This document shows positions 27,669 to 36,049 of a stretch of DNA of 64,000 nt, one piece after another. The notes beneath the pieces are model-generated. The model was not told the DNA's origin and searched no databases. It saw only the letters and a list, made by a program, of their open reading frames with translations. The position numbers and the translations under genes were made by a program. This stretch comes from Bog-473 sp963730395 (lineage in GTDB: Bacteria; Actinomycetota; Acidimicrobiia; Acidimicrobiales; RAAP-2), in NCBI GenBank assembly GCA_963730395.1, contig CAVSSK010000021.1, forward strand, positions 682,001 through 746,000. The letters are read 5' to 3'. Position 1 is the stretch's first letter; each line of letters starts with the position of its first letter.

Positions 27669-29294
27669 TCAGTCTGCGGCGAGCCCGAGCTCCTCGGCCG
27701 ACTCGGCCTTGTGGCGCTTGTAGTCGACCTTGCCGTTGGGCGCCCGGCCGATGGTGAGTACACAGCGCACCCGGCGGGGGGCCTTGTAGTGGGCCAGGAG
27801 GTCCTTCACGTGCCCGATGAGCTCCGCCTCGCCGGGCACCGTCGCACCCTCGACCGGCTCGACGATGGCGACGATCTGCTCGCCGTAGGTGGGGTGGGGG
27901 ACACCGACCACCACGGCGTCGTGGACCGCGTCGTGGGTCTTGAGCGCCTCCTCCACCTCCTCGGGGAAGATCTTCTCGCCGCCGGAGTTGATGCAGACCG
28001 ACCCCCGGCCGAGCAGGTGGATGGTGCCGTCGGCGTCGACCTGGGCGTAGTCGCCCGGGATGGAGTAGTGCACGCCGTCGATCTCCTTGAACGTGCGCTC
28101 CGACTTCTCCTCGTCCTTGTAGTACCCGATGGGGCTGCGCCCCGCCAGCGCCAGCACGCCGACCTCGTCGGACCCGGGGGCGACCGGGCGCCCGTCCTCG
28201 GTCAGGACCTTGACGTCGGGTCCCAGCGTGAACGACGCCGTCTTGGCCGCCGCGCCGCCGCCCGAGACGGACATGCCCATGCCGACGGCCTCCGACGAGC
28301 CGAAGGAGTCGGCGAGGATCATGGCGCTGTGGTGGGCGAGCAGCCGCTCCTTGACCGGCTCGCTCCACATGGCCCCCGACGAGATGATCATCACGAGCGA
28401 ACTCAGATCCCACGCCCCCGGGTGCTCGTCGAGCACGGCCAGCAGTGGCGCCGAGAACGGGTCGCCGACGATCACGAGGGCGTTGACCTTCTCGCGGACA
28501 ATCGTGTCCAGCATCTCGACGGGGTCGTACTTGCGGCCCTCGAGCAGGCAGACCCGCCCGCCCTCGGCCAGGACGGTGTTGGCCGTGAAGGCGCCGGTCC
28601 CGTGCATGAGCGGGCATGCCGGCATCAGGGTCAGGTCGATCGTGCTCGCCTCGAGCGCTGCACGCGCGGCCTCGAGCCCGCCGTCGACGTCATAGTGGCG
28701 CACGCCGCCGTCGATGAGCCGCGCGAACAGGTCGTCCTGGCGCCACATGACGCCCTTGGGCATCCCGGTCGTGCCGCCGGTGTAAAGCATGTAGAGGTCG
28801 TCCCCGCTGCGGCCCCACGGCGCCCGCGTCCGGCCGATGGCCGACTTCGCGACGTCCTCGTAGGGGGTCGCCCAATCCGGGCACGGGCCCGAGCCGTCGT
28901 CGACCCACAGCCAGCCCTTCACTCTGGGAACGCGATCGAGGATGCGCTCGACCCGCTCGGTGAAGGTGCCGTGGAAGACGACCGCCACCGCGTCGGCGTT
29001 GTCCCACAGATAGCTCAGCTCGTCGTCCCCGTAGCGGTAGTTGGTGTTGACCGGCACCAGGCCGACCTTCATGGCCGCGAACGTTGCTTGGAGGTACTCC
29101 GGCGAGTTGTACAGGTACACCGCCACCTTGTCCTGCTGCGCGACACCGAGGTCGAGCAGGAACTGCGCCACGCCGTCGGCCCCGCGATCGAACTCGTCCC
29201 ACGTCAGGTTGCGGTCGCCCTGGGTGATGGCCACCGCGCTGGGCTGGACGGCCGCCACGGTCTCCCAGACGTCTGCGTAGTTCCAGTCAGTCAT
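27669..29294 (-). CDS. AMP-forming acyl-CoA ligase (FadD family)
   Basis: An intact 541-residue ANL ligase: 'LYMLYTGGTTGMPKGVMWRQ' (P-loop), 'ILADSFGSSEAVGMGMS' (A5), 'PGDYAQVDADGTIHLLGRGS' (A7/A8), and 'APNGKVDYKRHKAESA' with the catalytic Lys. It is similar to the gene at 20403 and to FadD19-type ligases, but no KstR-like box was found in front. It is head-to-head with an acyl-CoA dehydrogenase (29356), spaced 61 bp, suggesting a shared promoter and pathway. Exact substrate unknown. Confidence 0.88.
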   Translation of the reverse strand: MTDWNYADVWETVAAVQPSAVAITQGDRNLTWDEFDRGADGVAQFLLDLGVAQQDKVAVYLYNSPEYLQATFAAMKVGLVPVNTNYRYGDDELSYLWDNADAVAVVFHGTFTERVERILDRVPRVKGWLWVDDGSGPCPDWATPYEDVAKSAIGRTRAPWGRSGDDLYMLYTGGTTGMPKGVMWRQDDLFARLIDGGVRHYDVDGGLEAARAALEASTIDLTLMPACPLMHGTGAFTANTVLAEGGRVCLLEGRKYDPVEMLDTIVREKVNALVIVGDPFSAPLLAVLDEHPGAWDLSSLVMIISSGAMWSEPVKERLLAHHSAMILADSFGSSEAVGMGMSVSGGGAAAKTASFTLGPDVKVLTEDGRPVAPGSDEVGVLALAGRSPIGYYKDEEKSERTFKEIDGVHYSIPGDYAQVDADGTIHLLGRGSVCINSGGEKIFPEEVEEALKTHDAVHDAVVVGVPHPTYGEQIVAIVEPVEGATVPGEAELIGHVKDLLAHYKAPRRVRCVLTIGRAPNGKVDYKRHKAESAEELGLAAD

Positions 29295-29355
29295 GCGCGC
29301 TCCGTTCGCCGCCGCTCGTCCGTCGACCCCCGTCGACCCCCCCGCTCCCGCCGAG

Positions 29356-30546
29356 ATGCGTGAAGCGAGACGCCGAGCCTACGCTGCCGGCGTGGACCTC
29401 GGCCTCCCGGGTGACGACGATCCGCGCCGCCTGCGGGTCCGGGAGTGGCTCGCGGCTCATCCGCACCCCACCGGCCGCCAGTTGGCCGAGGCGGGCTATG
29501 TCGTGCCCCACTGGGCCACTCCCTTCGGGCTGGACGCCGACCCGCTGACCCAGCTCGTGATCGACGAGGAGCTCCGGCGGGGCGGCGTGAGGCGCCCGAT
29601 CAACCCCATCGGCATCGGGTGGGCGGGGCCGACCCTCATGTACGCGGGCACAGAGGAGCAGAAGGAGCGCTGGCTCTGGCCGCTGCTCAGCGGTGAGGAT
29701 TTCTGGTGCCAGCTGTTCTCCGAGCCTGGTGCCGGCTCGGACCTGGCCTCGCTGACCACCCGCGCGGAGCGCGACGGCGATCACTTTGTGGTGAACGGGC
29801 AGAAGGTGTGGACCAGCTACGCCCATGTCGCCACCTGGGGGATCCTGCTGGCCCGCACCGACCCCGGCGCCACGAAGCACATGGGCATCAGCTACTTCGT
29901 GTGCCCCATGGATGCGCCGGGGATCGAGATCCGGCCCCTCATCGACATGACGGGCGAGCACGCCTTCAACGAGGTCTTCTTCACCGACGTGATGATCCCG
30001 GCCGACCATCTCATCGGGCCCGAGCACGGGGGGTGGGACCTGGCCAAGGTGACGCTCGGCAACGAGCGGGTGTCACTCTCGGGCGAGGGCGCGCTGTGGG
30101 GAATGGGGCCGACGGCCGAGGATCTGATCGAGCTGATCCGCCGGGCCGGGGGTGCCCCCGACCCCACGACGAGGAACCGTCTCGTCGAGGTCTGGATGGA
30201 GAGCCAGATCCTCCGGGTGCTGCGTCTCCGGATGGTCTCGGCTGTCCTCGCCGGCAAGGCGCCGGGTGCGGAGGCCTCCGTCCGCAAGGCCATCGCCGAC
30301 GCCCATGGCCAGCGCATCATGGATGTCGCCCGCGACGTGGCCGGGCCGCACGGCATGCTGGCCGGCACGGGGCCGGTCGGCGGCTGGGGATCCTCTGTCT
30401 CCCCCGACCCGACCTCCTCCACCGCCGACCCGACCTGGTCCCGAGGCTTCCTCTTCGCACCCGCGCTGACTGTCGGCGGCGGCACGGCCGAGGTCCAGCG
30501 CAACATCGTGGCCGAAAAGGTGCTCGGACTCCCGCGAGATCCCTGA
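29356..30546 (+). CDS. Acyl-CoA dehydrogenase
   Basis: 396 residues, intact. 'FWCQLFSEPGAGSDLASLTT' is the FAD/acyl-CoA loop, 'FVVNGQKVWTSYAHVATWG' follows, and 'FLFAPALTVGGGTAEVQRN' with 'IVAEKVLGLPRDP' close the fold. The signature of FadE-type enzymes of actinobacterial lipid and steroid pathways is clear. ATG 29356 is taken; GTG 29392 is an alternative. A Ser/Pro-rich insert ('SVSPDPTSSTADPTW') just before the last helix is unusual. Divergent from a CoA ligase. Confidence 0.87.
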   Translation: MREARRRAYAAGVDLGLPGDDDPRRLRVREWLAAHPHPTGRQLAEAGYVVPHWATPFGLDADPLTQLVIDEELRRGGVRRPINPIGIGWAGPTLMYAGTEEQKERWLWPLLSGEDFWCQLFSEPGAGSDLASLTTRAERDGDHFVVNGQKVWTSYAHVATWGILLARTDPGATKHMGISYFVCPMDAPGIEIRPLIDMTGEHAFNEVFFTDVMIPADHLIGPEHGGWDLAKVTLGNERVSLSGEGALWGMGPTAEDLIELIRRAGGAPDPTTRNRLVEVWMESQILRVLRLRMVSAVLAGKAPGAEASVRKAIADAHGQRIMDVARDVAGPHGMLAGTGPVGGWGSSVSPDPTSSTADPTWSRGFLFAPALTVGGGTAEVQRNIVAEKVLGLPRDP

Positions 30547-30738
30547 CCCTCTGCCGCACCCATCCATACCGAGCTCCATGAGCCCGGATGGGACGTCATT
30601 CACGGTGAACTGGACAATTCGTGACGCAGCAGGCGTCGCCCTAGCAACCTCACTTCCCGCCAGTCGTCCTTCCCGCCAGTCATCGCTCTGAGGTTTGGGT
30701 GCCTGACGATCAGGCTCCCCGAAACTGAGAGTGGAAGT

Positions 30739-31215
30739 TCAGAGTTCCAGCGGCCCGGCGTGGGCGAAGCCCTGGCGGATGCCCTGGCCGGCCCGGGCGG
30801 TGAGCGCCTGGGGCTCGTAGAGCATGAGATAGGCGTTACGCGCGTGGTCCCGCGAGCGGTTCTTGAAGACCATGGCCAGCGTGGCCGGGTCGTCGGACTC
30901 GTCCTCGTGGACGAACACCTCGAGGATGGGTGTGTTCGTCATCAGCTGGGCGGTCATGATCCCGGTCGACGCCTCGTGGGCGCAGACCTTGTCGACCTTC
31001 TCCCTACCCGGCATCCCCAGAGCCACCACGATCCGGCAGCCCTCCTCCTCGATGAGCTTCTTGGCCGCCACGGCCAGGTCCTTGAAGCCCGGGACGGTGC
31101 GGCGCACCACGTTGAAACGGGTGCCGTAACCCGGGCACTCCGACAGCTCGTCGATGGCTTCGGCGCCCATGTCGTAGCGAGCAAACATGGTGTCGACCAC
31201 GCCAATCAAGTCCAT
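30739..31215 (-). CDS. ribC: Riboflavin synthase, archaeal type
   Basis: 158 residues. 'LIGVVDTMFARYDMGAEAID', 'RRTVPGFKDLAVAAKKLIEE', 'VALGMPGREKVDKVCAHEAS' and 'TPILEVFVHEDESDDP' match the archaeal riboflavin synthase family (TIGR01506), which resembles lumazine synthase and is unrelated to the usual trimeric bacterial RibE. It disproportionates two 6,7-dimethyl-8-ribityllumazine molecules into riboflavin and a pyrimidine product. ATG 31215 starts the conserved part; upstream codons in frame are Arg-rich and unlikely. It is head-to-head with bioA across 62 bp; no FMN riboswitch is visible there. Confidence 0.9.
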   Translation of the reverse strand: MDLIGVVDTMFARYDMGAEAIDELSECPGYGTRFNVVRRTVPGFKDLAVAAKKLIEEEGCRIVVALGMPGREKVDKVCAHEASTGIMTAQLMTNTPILEVFVHEDESDDPATLAMVFKNRSRDHARNAYLMLYEPQALTARAGQGIRQGFAHAGPLEL

Positions 31216-31277
31216 GACCCATTCTCGCGCAGCCCGCGCATTGGCCATGCCGGCCGGGCGCCGTCCAGAATCGGGGC

Positions 31278-32582
31278 ATGAGCGGGACCACCCCAAGGAC
31301 CTGGGCCGAGCGCGACGCCACCGTCGTGTGGCACGGCTTCACCCAGATGGCGGCGTACGTGGAGAACGCGCCCCTCGTGATCGAGCGGGCGGAGGGGCGC
31401 GAGCTGATCGATGCCGACGGGAAGCGCTACCTCGATGCCATCTCGTCGCTGTGGGTCAACACCCTGGGCCACCGGGTTCCCGAGCTGGACGCCGCTCTCG
31501 TGGCCCAGGCGGACCGGATCGCCCACTCGACGATGCTCGGCAACGGCAACACCGTGGTCGTCGAACTGGCCGAGGCGCTGGCCGGTGTGGTCCCGGTCGA
31601 GGACCCCCACTTCCTCTTCGCTTCGGATGGGGCGGTGGCGGTCGAGCAGGCGCTCAAGGTCGCATTCCAGTACTGGCTGAACCGTGGCATCGAGGGGCGG
31701 ACCCGTTTCCTCACGCTCGGCGACGCTTACCACGGCGACACGATCGGCGCGCTCTCTCTGGGCGACGGTGGCGTGTTCAGCGCCGCCTTCGAACCGCTGT
31801 GCTTCCCAGTGATCCGGACGCCGGGCTACGCGGATCCTGGATGGGCAGACAAGGCGTGCGCCGCCGTCGACGCCCACGCGACCGAGCTGGCTGCCGTCGT
31901 GATCGAGCCGCTCGTGCAGGGCGCTTCGGGGATGTTGTGTGCCTCCGCGTCCGCTGTGCGTCGGATCGGCGAGGCGTGCCGCCAGGCCGGGGTCCTCTTG
32001 ATCTGTGACGAGGTAGCGACGGGCTTCGGGCGCACGGGGACCCTGTTCGCGTCCGAGCAGTGCGGGCTGCGGCCCGACCTGCTGTGCCTGGGCAAGGGGA
32101 TCACGGGCGGCTATCTCGCCATGTCGGCCACCGTGGCGTCGGGCGAGGTGTACGACGCGTTCCTTGGTGCCGATCTCGGCCCGGCGACGCTCTACCACGG
32201 GCATTCCTACGGCGGGAACGCCTTGGCGGCGGCGGTGGCTCTCGAGCATCTGCGCCTCGTCGAATCCAAGAACGTGCTCGCCAACGTGCGGGCGCGCGCC
32301 GCGCAGCTGGCGTCCCTGCTCGGAGAACGGGTCGCCGGCAGGGGGGCGGTGCGCGAGATCCGCCAACGGGGCTTGATGGTGGGTATCGAGCTGGCCCCAT
32401 CCAGGGCGGGCCTGCGCTGGGGACGTCGGGTCTGTGCGGCTGCGGTGTCGAGGGGTGTGCTGCTGCGTCCGCTCGGTGACGTCGTCGTCCTGATGCCGCC
32501 GCTGACGATCACCGAGGCCGAGGTGGTCCGGATGGTCGACGCTCTGGATGGGGCGCTCGATGAGGTGTGCACCCAGCCGTGA
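31278..32582 (+). CDS. bioA: Adenosylmethionine-8-amino-7-oxononanoate aminotransferase
   Basis: 434 residues. Class III aminotransferase that makes 7,8-diaminopelargonate from KAPA using SAM (or, in some, lysine) as donor. PLP lysine is K273 in 'CLGKGITGG', with the PLP-pyridine Asp in 'CDEVATGFGRTG' (D244), 'DAYHGDTIGAL' (Y151-H152) and the N-terminal 'DGKRYLDAISSLWVNTLGH' typical of BioA. The stop overlaps the bioF start (GTGA, 32579-32582). First gene of bioA-F-D. Confidence 0.93.
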   Translation: MSGTTPRTWAERDATVVWHGFTQMAAYVENAPLVIERAEGRELIDADGKRYLDAISSLWVNTLGHRVPELDAALVAQADRIAHSTMLGNGNTVVVELAEALAGVVPVEDPHFLFASDGAVAVEQALKVAFQYWLNRGIEGRTRFLTLGDAYHGDTIGALSLGDGGVFSAAFEPLCFPVIRTPGYADPGWADKACAAVDAHATELAAVVIEPLVQGASGMLCASASAVRRIGEACRQAGVLLICDEVATGFGRTGTLFASEQCGLRPDLLCLGKGITGGYLAMSATVASGEVYDAFLGADLGPATLYHGHSYGGNALAAAVALEHLRLVESKNVLANVRARAAQLASLLGERVAGRGAVREIRQRGLMVGIELAPSRAGLRWGRRVCAAAVSRGVLLRPLGDVVVLMPPLTITEAEVVRMVDALDGALDEVCTQP

Positions 32583-33799
32583 CCGAGAGCCCCTGGCCCT
32601 CCCGGATCCGGGCCCAACTCAGCCAGGTGGTCGACGACGGCCGCTGGCGTTCTCCACGAGAGTTCGATGCCCGGGGACCGACGGGGGTGCTCGAGGAGAA
32701 GAAGGTGGTGTCGTTCGCCTCGAACGACTATCTCGGACTGAGCGCGCACCCCGCGGTGGTGGCGGCGGCGCACGAGGCCCTCGAGCAGTGGGGTGCCGGA
32801 TCAGGCGCGTCCCGCCTGGTGACGGGCACCCGCCCCATCCACGGCGAACTCGAGGAGGCGTTGGCGGATTGGAAGGGGACCGAGGCCGCGCTCTGCTTCC
32901 CGACCGGTTTCGCTGCCAACCTGGGTGTGCTCACCGTTCTCGGCGGACCGGGTGTCCGCGTGCTCTCGGACGAGCTGAATCACGCCAGCATCATCGATGG
33001 GTGCCGGCTCTCTCGCTCCGCGCTCACCGTGTACCGGCACCGTGACACGGACCATCTCGAGGAGCTGCTCTCGGCGACGACGACGGCCGGGGCGAACCCG
33101 ACCGGTGCCGCCACACCGACGATCGTGGTGACCGACTCGGTGTTCTCCATGGATGGGGACGTGGCCCCCGTCGACGAGCTCGTGGATGTGAGCCGCCGGC
33201 ACGGGGCACTGCTCGTCCTCGATGAGGCGCACGCCGTCCTCGGCCCCCACCTCCCTGCCGCCGGCCGGGACGGAGCCGGGGCGGGGGGCGGAGACCGGGG
33301 GGCGCAGGGGGGAACGGTCTTGCGGGTAGGGACGTTGTCCAAGACGCTGGGGTCGTTGGGCGGCTTCGTGGCCGCGTCACGTGACGTGGTCGACCTCCTC
33401 GTCAACCTGGCCCGCTCCTACATCTTCTCGACTGCGCCGACCCCGGCCGACACCGCCGCCGCCCTCTGCGCACTGACCGTCCTCCGTTCCGCCGAGGGAG
33501 ATGCCCTGCGGGGCCGCCTCGCCTCCCTGATCGACCGGCTCTCGGAGGCCGGCCTCGTCCCTCCCGGACATCCGAGCCCGATCATCCCCGTCGTCCTCGG
33601 GCCCGAGCAGGCGGCGCTCGAGGCCTCGGCGTCCCTCCTCGAGCAGGGGCTGTGGGTTCCGGCCATCCGCCCGCCCACCGTCCCGGTGGGCACAAGCCGA
33701 CTGCGGGTGACGCTGTCGGCGGCGCACACCGACGAGGACGTGACCCGGTTGCTCGATGCCCTGGTCATCCTTCCCCGTCCGGCGCCCGTCGCACGTTGA
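32579..33799 (+). CDS. bioF: 8-amino-7-oxononanoate synthase
   Basis: 406 residues from GTG 32579 (an in-frame GTG at 32567 is possible). PLP-dependent alpha-oxoamine synthase condensing pimeloyl thioester and alanine. PLP lysine is K255 in 'VGTLSKTLGSLGGF', with D215 and H218 in 'LLVLDEAHAVLG', and 'FASNDYLGLSAHP' near the N-terminus. A Gly/Ala/Asp loop (about 226-245) is longer than usual. The end overlaps the bioD start (TTGA, 33796-33799), giving coupled translation. Confidence 0.92.
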   Translation: MTESPWPSRIRAQLSQVVDDGRWRSPREFDARGPTGVLEEKKVVSFASNDYLGLSAHPAVVAAAHEALEQWGAGSGASRLVTGTRPIHGELEEALADWKGTEAALCFPTGFAANLGVLTVLGGPGVRVLSDELNHASIIDGCRLSRSALTVYRHRDTDHLEELLSATTTAGANPTGAATPTIVVTDSVFSMDGDVAPVDELVDVSRRHGALLVLDEAHAVLGPHLPAAGRDGAGAGGGDRGAQGGTVLRVGTLSKTLGSLGGFVAASRDVVDLLVNLARSYIFSTAPTPADTAAALCALTVLRSAEGDALRGRLASLIDRLSEAGLVPPGHPSPIIPVVLGPEQAALEASASLLEQGLWVPAIRPPTVPVGTSRLRVTLSAAHTDEDVTRLLDALVILPRPAPVAR

Positions 33800-34470
33800 C
33801 TGGCCCCTTGACCGGCCTTCGTCCCGGGCGACTGGTCGTGGTCGTCGGCACCGGTACGGATGTGGGCAAGACCTGGGTCGCCGCCCGTCTCCTGAGCGAG
33901 CTCCGGGGGGCCGGCGCCACGGTGGCGGCACGCAAGCCGGCGCAGTCCTTCGACCCGGGTGAGGACCCGTCGGATCTTGACGCCGCCGTCCTCGGCGCCG
34001 CCAGTGGGGAGGCCCCAGAGGTGGTGTGCCCAGCTCACCGCTGGTACGAGGTGCCGATGGCGCCGCCGATGGCAGCCGAGGCGTTGGGACGTCCGCCGTT
34101 CCGGAGCGCCGATCTCGTGGGTGAGCTTGAGTGGCCGACAGATCCCGTCGACGTCGGGCTGGTCGAGACCGCCGGCGGTGTGCGCTCACCGCTGGCTGCC
34201 GACGGTGACTGCGCCTCGTTCTGCGCCGCCCTCGCCCCCGACCTCGTCGTGCTGGTGGCGGACGCGGGTCTGGGGACGATCAACGCGGTGCGCCTCACGG
34301 TGGATTCCCTTCGCGGGCTCGGCGCACCCGTTGCCGTCGTACTGAACCGCTTCGATGCTGCCGTTGACGTGCATATCCAGAACGCGCGGTGGCTCCGCTC
34401 CCGCGACGGGCTGACGGTCGTGACGCTGCCCGGCGGCGAGAATGATTTGGCGGGTCTCGCTTCGGGGTGA
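33796..34470 (+). CDS. bioD: Dethiobiotin synthase
   Basis: 224 residues from TTG 33796. P-loop 'VVGTGTDVGKTWVAARL' (Lys about 25), 'KPAQSFDPG' and 'LVETAGGVRSPLAADGD' are BioD hallmarks; the enzyme carboxylates and cyclises diaminopelargonate. TTG is chosen because it overlaps the bioF stop, as in the bioA/bioF junction; a second TTG lies 12 bp on. Last of bioA-F-D; bioB is 4 kb downstream on the other strand. Confidence 0.9.
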   Translation: MTGPLTGLRPGRLVVVVGTGTDVGKTWVAARLLSELRGAGATVAARKPAQSFDPGEDPSDLDAAVLGAASGEAPEVVCPAHRWYEVPMAPPMAAEALGRPPFRSADLVGELEWPTDPVDVGLVETAGGVRSPLAADGDCASFCAALAPDLVVLVADAGLGTINAVRLTVDSLRGLGAPVAVVLNRFDAAVDVHIQNARWLRSRDGLTVVTLPGGENDLAGLASG

Positions 34471-34489
34471 AGCCGACCGTTCACGGACG

Positions 34490-36007
34490 GTGACGAATCG
34501 TCCGCCGACAGGCGCCAGGGGGGACCGGTCGCTGCGGCGACGTCCGCCGTGCCGCAACTTCGGTGGCGACGCCCGTTCACTGGAGCTGGCGGCGCGGATC
34601 GTTCAGCGTTCGGCTCAGATCTCGTCGCTGCATCGGGAGCAACTGACCGACATCGCCGAGTTCGACCGATCGGAGGCGTGGCGCGGTGACGGGTCCGTCT
34701 CGATGGTGGCGTGGGTGACGGGGCAGTGCGGGGTCAGTACGTCGACGGCTCGGCAATGGGTTCGTTCGGCAGCCAACCTCGAGTCCCTGCCGTGTCTGGC
34801 CGAGGGTCTGGCGTCGGGGAAGTTGTCCCTGGACCTGGTCGAGCCCCTGGCGGAGGTGGCGTCGGCAGAGACCGATGCTGCGTTGCGCGAGGCGTCGGCG
34901 CACTGGAGCGTGCGCCAGGCGCGGGGGTTGGTGGCGTGGCATCGGGCCCAGAGAGAGGGGGCGGCGGAGGAGGCGGCTGATGCAGTCGAGGTGACGGGCG
35001 AGGGGGATCCCAGTGGCGATCCCCGTGGCGAGGCCACTGGCGGGCCTACCGGCGAGCGCCCGGGGCCCAGGGGGGATTCGCTTGCTGGCTCGGCCGTCCG
35101 GGAGTTCGAACGCCGCACTTTGCGCTTCAACGACACGCGGCGGACCGTGTGGATCGCCTTTCCGAGGGACGACTACGCGACCGCGAAGTCGGCGCTCGTG
35201 ACGAGAGTCGCCGCAGACAAGAGAGGGAGCGGCGGTTCGACTCCCGATGACCGGGATGCGTCGGACCCCCTCGGTTACGTGCCGTACGACCAGCGCCTCT
35301 ACGACGCGATGATGCGTCTGTTCCGGGCGGGCGGTTCGCCGCAGGCTGGAAATCGTCCGCCGGTGCGGCCCCGGGTCGTCGTGCACGCACCGCTCGAGCT
35401 GCTCATCGGCTGCTCGTCTTCGGGCACGAGCGTGGGCAGAGGATCGGACACGGGCAGTGATGCCGGTGCCGGTGCCGGTGCCGGTGCCGGTGCCGGTGCC
35501 AGTGCCGAGGTGGCGCAGGTGGCGCAGGTGGCGCAGGTGGCGCAGGTGGCGCAGGTGGCGGAGGTCGAGGGCGTTGGCCCTATCCCCGCCGAGGTGGCGC
35601 GGCGTTTGGCGTGCGATGCCCACGTCATCCTCTCCGTCGATGCCAGGGACGGGTCCATCCTCGACCAGGGTCGGGCGCGGCGTGATCCAACGGTCGCTCA
35701 GCGGATCGAGCTCGCTCGGCGCGACAAGGGGTGCCGCTTCCCGGGATGCACCTACACCGAATTCACCGATGTCCACCACGTGCGCCACTGGATCCGGGGT
35801 GGGGCGACGAATCTCGACAATCTGGTGACGCTGTGCGACCGGCATCACAGGGCTGTCCACGAGGTGGGGTGGACGATGAGAGGGGACGCCAACGCTGTGC
35901 TCTCCTTCACCAGCCCGCACGGGCGCGTCATGAGGTCGGTGCCGTCACCGACCTGGCCCGGGTCATCGCCGGCCCGTGCTGCTCGAGATGGGCCACTGAG
36001 TCGATGA
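34490..36007 (+). CDS. DUF222/13E12-type HNH endonuclease-domain protein
   Basis: About 505 residues from GTG 34490 (start uncertain, since bioD ends at 34470). The N-terminal part (to about 180) is the DUF222 region, with 'MVAWVTGQCGVSTSTARQWV' and repeated Ala/Glu helices. The C-terminal HNH module is 'CRFPGCTYTEFTDVHHV' then 'WIRGGATNLDNLVTLCDRHH'. The middle carries two simple-sequence arrays (35462-35506 and 35510-35563) coding for (GA)n and (VAQ)n. Such proteins are abundant, REP13E12-like, in actinobacteria and may be mobile. Nuclease activity is plausible but untested. Confidence 0.85.
   Translation: MTNRPPTGARGDRSLRRRPPCRNFGGDARSLELAARIVQRSAQISSLHREQLTDIAEFDRSEAWRGDGSVSMVAWVTGQCGVSTSTARQWVRSAANLESLPCLAEGLASGKLSLDLVEPLAEVASAETDAALREASAHWSVRQARGLVAWHRAQREGAAEEAADAVEVTGEGDPSGDPRGEATGGPTGERPGPRGDSLAGSAVREFERRTLRFNDTRRTVWIAFPRDDYATAKSALVTRVAADKRGSGGSTPDDRDASDPLGYVPYDQRLYDAMMRLFRAGGSPQAGNRPPVRPRVVVHAPLELLIGCSSSGTSVGRGSDTGSDAGAGAGAGAGAGASAEVAQVAQVAQVAQVAQVAEVEGVGPIPAEVARRLACDAHVILSVDARDGSILDQGRARRDPTVAQRIELARRDKGCRFPGCTYTEFTDVHHVRHWIRGGATNLDNLVTLCDRHHRAVHEVGWTMRGDANAVLSFTSPHGRVMRSVPSPTWPGSSPARAARDGPLSR
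35462..35506 (+). repeat. GCCGGT hexanucleotide array
   Basis: Six perfect GCCGGT copies plus a variant copy, coding Ala-Gly repeats in the DUF222/HNH protein. Hexamers keep frame, so length changes would alter the protein without breaking it. Confidence 0.85.
35510..35563 (+). repeat. GTGGCGCAG nine-base array
   Basis: Five perfect GTGGCGCAG copies and one variant (GTGGCGGAG) coding Val-Ala-Gln repeats, directly after the GCCGGT array. Confidence 0.85.
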
Positions 36008-36049
36008 TCGCGGTGGAAGTTCAGATCGAAGCGAACGACCCGTCCGTCA

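Noticed and set aside
30547..30738. Small gene between the acyl-CoA dehydrogenase and ribC
   Set aside because: No frame with a ribosome site or recognisable sequence; only a short direct repeat (CTTCCCGCCAGTC, twice) is present.
31216..31277. FMN riboswitch before ribC
   Set aside because: Only 62 bp separate ribC and bioA, too short, and no conserved riboswitch core is seen.
35462..35563. CRISPR-like array
   Set aside because: The units are short, adjacent and coding, with no spacers.
34577..35920. Long minus-strand reading frame opposite the DUF222/HNH gene
   Set aside because: Gives Arg-rich sequence with simple repeats (HLRHLRHLR) caused by the tandem arrays; no family.
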